From: Macrotrachela quadricornifera | Taxonomy: Eukaryota; Rotifera; Eurotatoria; Philodinida; Philodinidae | Direction of reading: 5' to 3' | Assembly (NCBI GenBank): GCA_022393335.1 | Contig: JAJEKB010021353.1 | Coordinates: 329,730 to 393,729 of the forward strand | Length of the DNA stretch: 64,000 nucleotides | In this document: positions 21,401 through 30,400 of the stretch, one piece after another | How positions within the stretch are numbered: position 1 is the stretch's first letter | How the letters are laid out: the number at the start of each line of letters is the position of its first letter | The notes under the pieces: generated by a model | The model's database searches: none | What the model was told of the DNA's origin: nothing | What the model saw: the letters and a program-made list of their open reading frames with translations, nothing else | Position numbers and translations under genes: made by a program

Positions 21401-24400
21401 AAATATTCTAAAGAAGAACATAACTTTTCACATGATCTATAATTTTGCTTGTCACGAGGACAAATGTCTGATTTTACCAAATTGTGCTCGAATTTCGATT
21501 TCGATTCGATAAGTTGAAATAAATAATCAATACTAACTATATTATCACCTATTAACATGTAGGATGAAGATGATAATAATCTGTTTCGGAGTTTTGTGCA
21601 TACATGAATTGGATCTTGCATGCATAAAAATAATTGTTCACCTGGTAAGTAAAACCACGACCAAGAAACTGGTATAGCAACTTTAAATAACGATGAATGT
21701 TCAATTGTTGGGCTATTCAACAAAGTTCCAAAAAACCCACATACTAATTTCATTGCCAATAAATACCTTGGATCAGTATCTGTTGAATATTCCATAATAC
21801 GAATACCTCGACGTAAACTTTCTTCAAAAATTTTAAACCAACGTCGAATAACATCAAAACAGGTAAATTTTCCATTAGTTCCATATGCAGATAGCGCAAA
21901 AGGAGAAATTTTTTTATAATTAAAACATATTGGTTGAATCATATGTAAATTTATTAGATGAGAAATATCTTCTTGCTCAAACCACATTTCTAAATCTTCA
22001 AATGAGTTGGTTTGGAAATGTTGTATTTGTGGCATCCCATGTTCATCAAGTGGAAGTGTAAAACCAACAAATGCATTTGATTGAACATCATATACAATTC
22101 TGCGTAAAGCAGAAGTGCAATCTTCTGCACAATATACATATGTTGAACCAATTGTTGTTAAATATTTTTTCATATCATCATAACGAAATTGGCCTTCAAT
22201 TGTACGGAATCCTTCTTTAGCAATTTTTGTTTGAATTGTGGTTAAATTAGGTAATACACCAGGTATATTGAGGCGCATAAATTCGTAGGAATTGCGTCCT
22301 GCTAAAATAAATAAGCAGAGCGCGAAATCGATAATACATTCGGTATATCGATATCGACTTTTAGCAAGTGATAAATTTGAAAAGAGATTTTCAAGAAAAT
22401 GATGTAAAAATGATTCATTTAATGAATTAACATCTTGAGATAAGTTCATAAAAAAATGGATTAAACCTTTAAGAAATGGATATTTTGCAATAATTTCAGA
22501 TGATAAAACGAAATCATTTTTCATGGTAGTAGTAGTTATTACTTGTTCATCGTTGACTAATATATTTTGAAGACTTTTAAATAACTTATTAACATCATGT
22601 TGAATTCCCAGCTTGATTACAAAGGTACCATCAGATCGACTAAATGTTAGTTTTTTCTTGATATCAGTTAATTCAAGATAATCTTCTTTCAAAGGCAAAA
22701 AAATATCACCAACTCCAAGAAGTGAGTGAATTGAACGAACTCCAAGAAGTTCAAAATATTTCACAATATCTTCACTACAGTAACGGCCAACATAAGCAAA
22801 AAAATCATCACCTTGAAGATCAAGTATATTTTGCGAAATTGATGGTAACGATTTAGTCATACTATCAGATTTTGTAAATAAATTAACAAGATAAGTTGAA
22901 TGTAAATTAGCTTGATGACGTGCACTAGAAAAAAGAGAAAGAAATACAGCAGAAAATGATTTCATTTGACAAAAATAGAAAAGAGGTCAAAAGAAAAGAA
23001 TATATAGTCTTCATATCCTCTTTTTTCTGTATCTACTATAACCAGATATTTCATCACAACATATTTTCTCTTTTATTTAAAAAGTCTTCTAACAATTTTT
23101 AAGAAACACTATTGAGAGTAAATACAATCTATTACTAGCAATAAAATCAAACAATTATTTAATGAATACAAAAATAAATAAATTATATAATGTACAAATA
23201 ATCCATGGAATACGGCCTAAGTTTTTCGAATCTTTCTTTTGATTGTATAATTGTCTGTTGTTCGTCGAGTTCGTTTTCGACCAGCGCTTGATGATGTTTG
23301 TTGTGAAGAATGAATAGAGGATGAATCTTGATCATGATCTTGTATTTCGTTATTGATTTGATTGTCGTTTACTTCAGCTTGAATAAATACACAATTGAGT
23401 TTTAAATGATGAAAATAGTTTGATAACTATTATAAAAAGAAATTTGAGTATAATATTTTAATGAAATCAGCTAAAATCTATAGTTCAATTTCAATCAATA
23501 GTTTAACTTAGCCTATGAAAATGCATATATTTTAACAAAATTCAATAGGTTCGAAGGTCTTTAAGAAAAATTTAAAATTAAAACATTTAGCTTTCTGCTG
23601 AAACAAATCATTAACTTAACGAGTCAAACGAAGCTGTCTATGATATAGTAAATATTATAAAAAAATAATTTTACTTCGAAATTGCCAGAACAACCAATAG
23701 AAAGCGTACATGATACACCACATGAGCATTTGATTGCAACGTTGTCAAGAGATGTATCAAATTGTAAATGATAATCTAAGCCAGAAATAAGATTGAAATC
23801 AGAAATATTGATTATTTTTTCATTTTTAATACACCGTTCTTGAATTGAATTTTCAATAAATGTACGATGTTCTATTTCATTTTCTTTTGAGATAAATGAA
23901 GTAACATTTGTATTGATGTTCGATGCAGTATCATTAAGAGATGAACAAGAAAGTGAAGTTGTTGATTGAATTCTCTTTATTTTGATGACTTTCTTTCAGT
24001 AAAGCACTAAGATGATCGAGTGTACTTTTAATACCTGGTTTTACCGTATAAATTCCATTTCTTTTTTGAAAACCACACTGTTTTTGAACTTCTTTAACGT
24101 CTTCACTATCAAGTTCGAAAATGGAATAAACATCTTGAATGGAAAGAAATGAATCGACAATAAATCAGATGCATCTTTTCCACAAAAGTTTTTAACAAAA
24201 TCGTAGAATTGTTTATCTGTATAAGTTAGAACATCATGTGGAAGTCGAGACGTGTTTGATGAGGTACGTATCATTTTTATGATGTAGAAGATGAAACTGA
24301 ATATTAGAAAAAATGAGAAAATAATTTCCAAGTGACTTTTTTTTCGTTCTTATAGACTACGCATATATATATATATATATAAAAGGAAGGAAAGAAAAGT

Positions 24401-27400
24401 TGAATGTTCGTTAAATCTAAGTATAATAATCTATATTTCCGATGCATTGAAGATAATGAATACTAACATAGAGAAAATATTTATAAAATCTCTATCAATA
24501 AAAATAAGTAAGAAAAGAAATAGTTTTAAAAAATTTAGAGGAAATAAATCGTTATCCATCTAGTGCATCGAGCACTGTAGTAGAAATTTTTGTTCTGTAT
24601 TGAAAGATTGTGAAAGACAGGTTTTAAAGTAATGCATTCGTTGCTCATACATAATTATCATATTGGTTTAAAACTCACATTTTACTACAGTATGCTTCAT
24701 TATAGAATTCTATAAATTTTTTAGCTCTATTTTGACTTCTAAATAGATAAAATAAAAGATCTAATATTGTTAATTAACGAAGATTTATTTAATAATTTTC
24801 TTCCACGTACATATTTTCTAATTGAATATTTCATTTATCATTACGTAATGTCATAGGTAACCTGACATATTTAATTATACCAATGAGTATATGCATATAG
24901 ACACGTACGTGTTTTGACGACATTTTATGCATGAGAACATTAATATTTTTATTTGATAAAATCAATTTTCCCATTCAGAACTTTACTACTATATGGTTAC
25001 AAACACTATTTTTTATGTTATTGTCATCACTATGCATCAGATGTTCATACATAAATAAAGCATTTAATAGTAATCAATTTTATTTCTGGAATTACACAAG
25101 CAATTTCCGATTTCTGTGTCCAATTTCCATTAAGTCTCTTGACTAATCTCTCTGATTGTTTTTAGAGATTCCAGGGATTCCAAGAGATTCCAGAGATTCC
25201 GAGAGATTCCAAGGATTCCATAGGATTCCAAGGATTCCATGGGATTCCAAGGATTCCATGGGATTCCAAGGATTCCATGGGATTCCAAGGATTCTAAGGA
25301 TTCCAAGGATTCCAATTACACAGAATCAGCTGTTTCCCCCTTGGATTTTTACATACTTTCCTTGTTCAAAACGAATTTTTACTGCTCTAGTCTTTTATTA
25401 GAACGTGCTATCTTATTATTCTTCACCTATTTTGTTTTAAAATTTCTCAAAATTGGAAAAAGTTTTAAAAAAAAAACGGAAAAGTCCAGCCGCCGCCGAA
25501 GACTCAAAAAAGACTTTAAATTTTGAGCAGCCGCCGCCGTTCGAGGCATCGGCTTACACCTCTAATAATAAGTGACTTGTCTGAAGAGGCTCGTTCCCAA
25601 AATAGAAGAAAAGTACCATTTTCTTAACAGAACAACTGAGTTTTGTTTTCGGAATGATGCTTCTGAACAGTGAGGACTTTTGGTTTGTTTTCCTAGAGTA
25701 ACTATTCTTTCCCGGAAGTGTGTGAGAACAAATGAATTGTTATCCTAATTAGTATTCACCAAGTAATTACTGATTATAATCCCTTGGAATGAGAAAACAG
25801 CTATGAATCAAGGGGAAAACAACTGAGACTTCGCGATGAAGTCTATCGAAGTCATCTTACGTCTTTACAATCATTTGAAGTCTTCGAAGTCTGCCAAAGT
25901 CATCTGAAATCAGCGAAGTCACCTAAAGTCTATCAGAAGTCTTTTGAAGTCCTATTAAAAGACTTCGAAAAAATGAAGTCTTCCATCGGTAAGTTAGGTG
26001 AAGTGACGTTGAAGTCACGATGAAGTCCTTGAAATGTGCTGTTTCCCCCTTGCTATGAATATTGATTTGATTTATTCGAAAAAATCAATTCGATTCTATT
26101 AGTGAAGATAATTGTCTTTAAAATCGAGGCTGTCGATGGTCCATTAGAAGAACGAACGAGTATGTTAGATGCGGATTTATCTCGTGCAACAACACTTCCT
26201 GATGATTATGATACAGATATTGAATCACAATGGTCAAATTTAAGTAAGAGATCTCTCTTCCGAATCAATAGAATAATCTTTCTCTCTTTCTCTCGATTAG
26301 ATTTATTTGGTGATCGGAATGATTTATCTTATTCGAAAATCATTCAAGGTCGAAATCGTTATTATCAAAAAGAATTATCTCAAGAAATTCAAAATAAAAT
26401 CAAAGAAATCAATTCATTATTAACATCATCATTAAATATTCATTTGAATGTCAAACAAAATCTGACAATGAATACATCGGATGTGTTTATGTCATATGAA
26501 AGTGAAACAATCAATTCAATTTCAAATAAACAAATTCAACAATTTCAAAATTCAAAAATTTCATTTCCAAAATCATTTTCTTCAAATACAAGTTTCAATT
26601 CAACAGTTTTTATTCAAGTTTGTCGTTTCTTTGTTCTTGTTAATTATCTTATTTTGATTCTTTTTGTTTAGTCAAAATTGGATCCAGTTGCATCATCATC
26701 TGGAAATTCAAAAATCATTTCCAATACGAATGTTTCTCGATCGATTTCTATTTCATTGACTGATCGAGAAGGTAATGAAGTCTCAATTGAAACGGATGAA
26801 ACAAATCGAATTGAAATAATTATTCCACGAGATCCAAATCTTGTCATTTCTCCAATGATTTATCAAAATGTCACATCAACCAATTCTCTTCTTGATCAAA
26901 AGTTATTTTCATTAAATTATTTGAATTTAACTCGTAGTCTTTCAATTTCACTTCACATTGAAATTCGTCCATTAAATCTAAATCTTGGTTATTTATTAAT
27001 TTATAAATTTAATCGAAGTCCTCAATTAAATAGTACAATGAATGATGTTGATGGATGGATTTTATTTTGTCCTTCAAATTTAACTGATGACAATGTTTAT
27101 AAATATTTTCTAAATAATCAACAAATCTCCACTCATCAATCGATCATTTATGGTTTACGAGAATTAAATTCAACTGAATTTGAAAATATTTGTCTTAAAA
27201 ATCAAACTCAAATTCTTCCAATAATTGATCGAAAATTAAATTTTACCTCTGATTATGAAATTCGATCATATACATCTGGTTGTTATTCACTTGATAAAGA
27301 TAATAATTGGTCATCAGATGATTTAATTGTTGGTCCATTAACAGATTATTCTCAAACCCAATGTTATTCACGACGATTAGGAACATTTAGTGGATCATTT

Positions 27401-30400
27401 CGTTTGTTACCTGCACCAATTAATTGGAATTATGTTTTTGCAAATGCAGATTTTATTCGAAATAAAACAATTTATTTAACAATTATTTGTGTTTCAATTC
27501 TTTATTCGATATTAATTCTTTTTGCACGTTATCAAGATAAAAAAGATTTGCAAAAATTAGGAATTACACCATTATGTGATAATCTGAAATCAGATTAATA
27601 TTTTTATCAAATTATTGTTTTTAATGGACAAAGAAAAGATTCAGGAACACAATCGAAAGTTCATTTTGTTTTATCAGGTGATGATGATACGACGAGAGTT
27701 CGAACATTTTCCGATTCTCAACGAAAGATTTTTCAACGTGGTGGAATTGATGGATTTGTGATGACTGTTCCAAAGTATTGTTTTTCAGATTGAATCTCTT
27801 TAATAAAAGATATTCTTTTAGATCATTGGGATTATTAAATTGTATTCGTATTTGGCATGATAATTCAGGTCAAGGTTCATCAGCTGGATGGTTTCTTAAA
27901 TCGATTATTATTCGAGATTTACAAACAATGGAGAAATTTTATTTTATTGCTCAAAAATGGTTTGCACTTGAAAAAGATGATGAAAAGGTTTGTTTTGTCT
28001 TATCCTTTCGACTTTCAAACTACCCAGGTCATAAGTGCTCAGTCGGTTCCGGCCAGAAGTTCAAATGAATTTTCCGGTCACTTTTTCATTGTTTCCTTCA
28101 AAATTTGAGCTGGAATGGTCAGGAAGTGACCGGAAATCTCCTTGCAACTTCCAGCCGAAATCCGGCGACAAGGAATTCGCCAAAACCGATTGGAACGTGT
28201 CCAGTCTACGGAATGATCGATTTGGGTACTATCGGAAGTTTTAAAATAAAGATCGATGGGTATAACACTCAGAAGATTTTCGCGAAAATAGCTCGAGGTC
28301 TTCATTATATAAAACAAACCATCACTTCTTCCTGTCTTTGCAAAAATTCTACCGGTCTTTTCTCAAAATTTGGATAATACCCAACAATCATTGAACAGAA
28401 CAGAAAGAATTCACCGGGGAATCCAGTCGAGAATGTCCATTGGGAAATGTCCTTGATTTTTTCGTCCTGTCTAGACATGCACCAGTAACGGTTCACCGCT
28501 TACCGGTGCATGTTTAGTCCTGACATGTGTATATCTAACTGAGAGAACGAAAAATCAATGAGATTCTTGGCTGGTACTGTTTTGAAGAAAACTAAACACT
28601 CTATTGAAATAACATACTGAATGAAATCAATTGTTTTATTCTATGTGATAAGAATTTATTCCTAACTAACACTTTTCTACGATATTGTGTCTTAAAAATT
28701 GTTTTTTGTTTTTCTTTCGTAAAGATTGAACGTGTGTTACCAGTTGCCAATGAAATGGAACAAAGAGAATTTTCATATGTTTTAACAAAGAAGACATATT
28801 CGAGTTTTTCTGATGATCATTTATGGTTTTCCATCTTTTCTCGTCCACCATCGAATAAATTTACACGTGTACAACGATGTACATGTTGTTTTGTCTTATT
28901 TGTGTTTTCAATATTTCTTAATATAATGTATTATGATTTATCAAATGAAGCGAAATCAACAAATACTACAACACCTAGTCTATCAATTGGTCCTATTTAT
29001 ATAAGTTCACAACAGATTCTTGTTGGTATCATTGTTGAATGTTTTGCAATAATTCCAAGTCTTTTATTTGTTCAATTATTTCGACGTCTTCGAATTCGTC
29101 AACGAGAACAAACACCATTACGTCAAGCTTTGTATAAAATCAAACCAAATTTAGAAATCCGTGATATGAATGAATATGAAAATGAAAATGAGAAAAAGAA
29201 ATCAAAATGTTCATTAACATTTCCATGGTGGTTTGTATTTATAATTTATGGATTTTGTTTAGTATTAGTTGGAACATTAATGTTTATTATCATTGCACGT
29301 GGAATTGAATTTGGTGATTTAAAAACACAAAAATGGTTAGCATCAATTTTAACAGGATTTGTTTCATCAATTATTCTTACACAACCATTAAAGGTACATC
29401 AACTTCTTTTCTTTCTTTCATATTAATGAGATTTGATTTGTTCTTGAAGATATTATTTTTGACAATATTTTTAACATTTTTCTTTCGAAAATCCAATGAT
29501 GATAAAGAAACAAATGAATATTTTGAAGAAAGTCAAATTGATTTGGAGAATAATGAAGAATATTTACATTCAAATCAGGTTGGTTTTCTTATCTTCTTCT
29601 TTTCTCAAATTCATATCCGATTAATCATTTACCCCGGAGTGCTCAAAATGATTTGATTTTTGTTTGAATCTTAAAAATCTGAGTTTGGAAAAGCCTAAAA
29701 GAGATTCCTGAATACAAAAAGAGCGTATAGTTGTGTTCAGCATTGAAAAGTATGCATCTATAGTGATCAGTAGTGGATCCCAAAATCTAGTGAGGGAATG
29801 GTGGGAGTTATGATAAAAGAATGATTTTCAAATGACTATAACCTGGCTTATTGCTGATTAGAAAAAGAAAATAGGTTCGAAATCGGGTCTTCGGTTCGCC
29901 AGTACCCATGTTTTCGATTGCGATGAAATTGCGTCGCATATGCGGGTAACTGCGAAATTTCTAGCGTAGTTGCTCACAATTGCGTCGCAGTAAATGCAGA
30001 ACTATGAGAGCTAGTTACTCATTGCACAGCCTGCGACGCAGTTGCGCACATATATGATGAAAATTTCGTAGTTACGCGCAATTGCGCCGCAGTCGTTAAA
30101 AAATAGGCCAAATGGGTGGTATTGATCAGATCCATTTACTTTTTTGTCGAGAAGAGTCTTAAAAAACATAAATTGTGTGATTGCTTGTATGTCCGTAGGG
30201 TCAAAAAAACATCGATTTAAGGTGATTTTTCATAAGGATAATTGAGGTCGGGGAACTCGAATCTGCTGTGAGTTTTTCAATACTTTCTTTTCTAAGACTT
30301 GAGCAAAACCGATTAAGATTGAGGAAGTTGAAAGTGAAAGTCGATTTGTTCTGATTTAATAAATAAACACTTTTGTGATCTAACTGGGAAAGAGAATTTG

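Larger units (their letters stand above)
19877..25343. mobile_element. 5.47-kb CAAGGGGGAAACAGC transposon, candidate autonomous copy
   Basis: The first 22 bases (CAAGGGGGAAACAGCTGATT and two more) are perfectly mirrored at the right end. The element is flanked by a perfect 8-bp duplication GATTTTTA (19869-19876 and 25344-25351). Next to each end are arrays of GGATTCCATG-type words, about 130 bp at 19905-20040 and about 160 bp at 25155-25315, in inverted orientation. The interior carries a 914-codon minus-strand gene and a second minus-strand gene. It has inserted into the hAT-like element described above. Shorter relatives with the same ends but different internal words lie at 17177, 25809 and about 10-11 kb. 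I do not recognise the family with certainty. Confidence 0.85.
19749..25564. mobile_element. hAT-like non-autonomous element, split by a later insertion
   Basis: The 15-bp inverted ends TAGAGGTGTAAGCCG (19749) and CGGCTTACACCTCTA (ending 25564) are flanked by a perfect 8-bp duplication ATAATAAG (19741-19748 and 25565-25572). CCGCCGCCG words follow both ends. Without the 5467-bp insertion at 19877-25343 and its extra target copy, the element is only about 340 bp and encodes nothing. The 8-bp duplication and the end sequence fit the hAT superfamily. It sits in the polycystin intron 19643-26128. Confidence 0.85.

Noticed and set aside
25130..25526. Frames on both strands reading GIPRIPWDSKDS and similar
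   Set aside because: Same repeat artefact at the other end of the 5.47-kb element.
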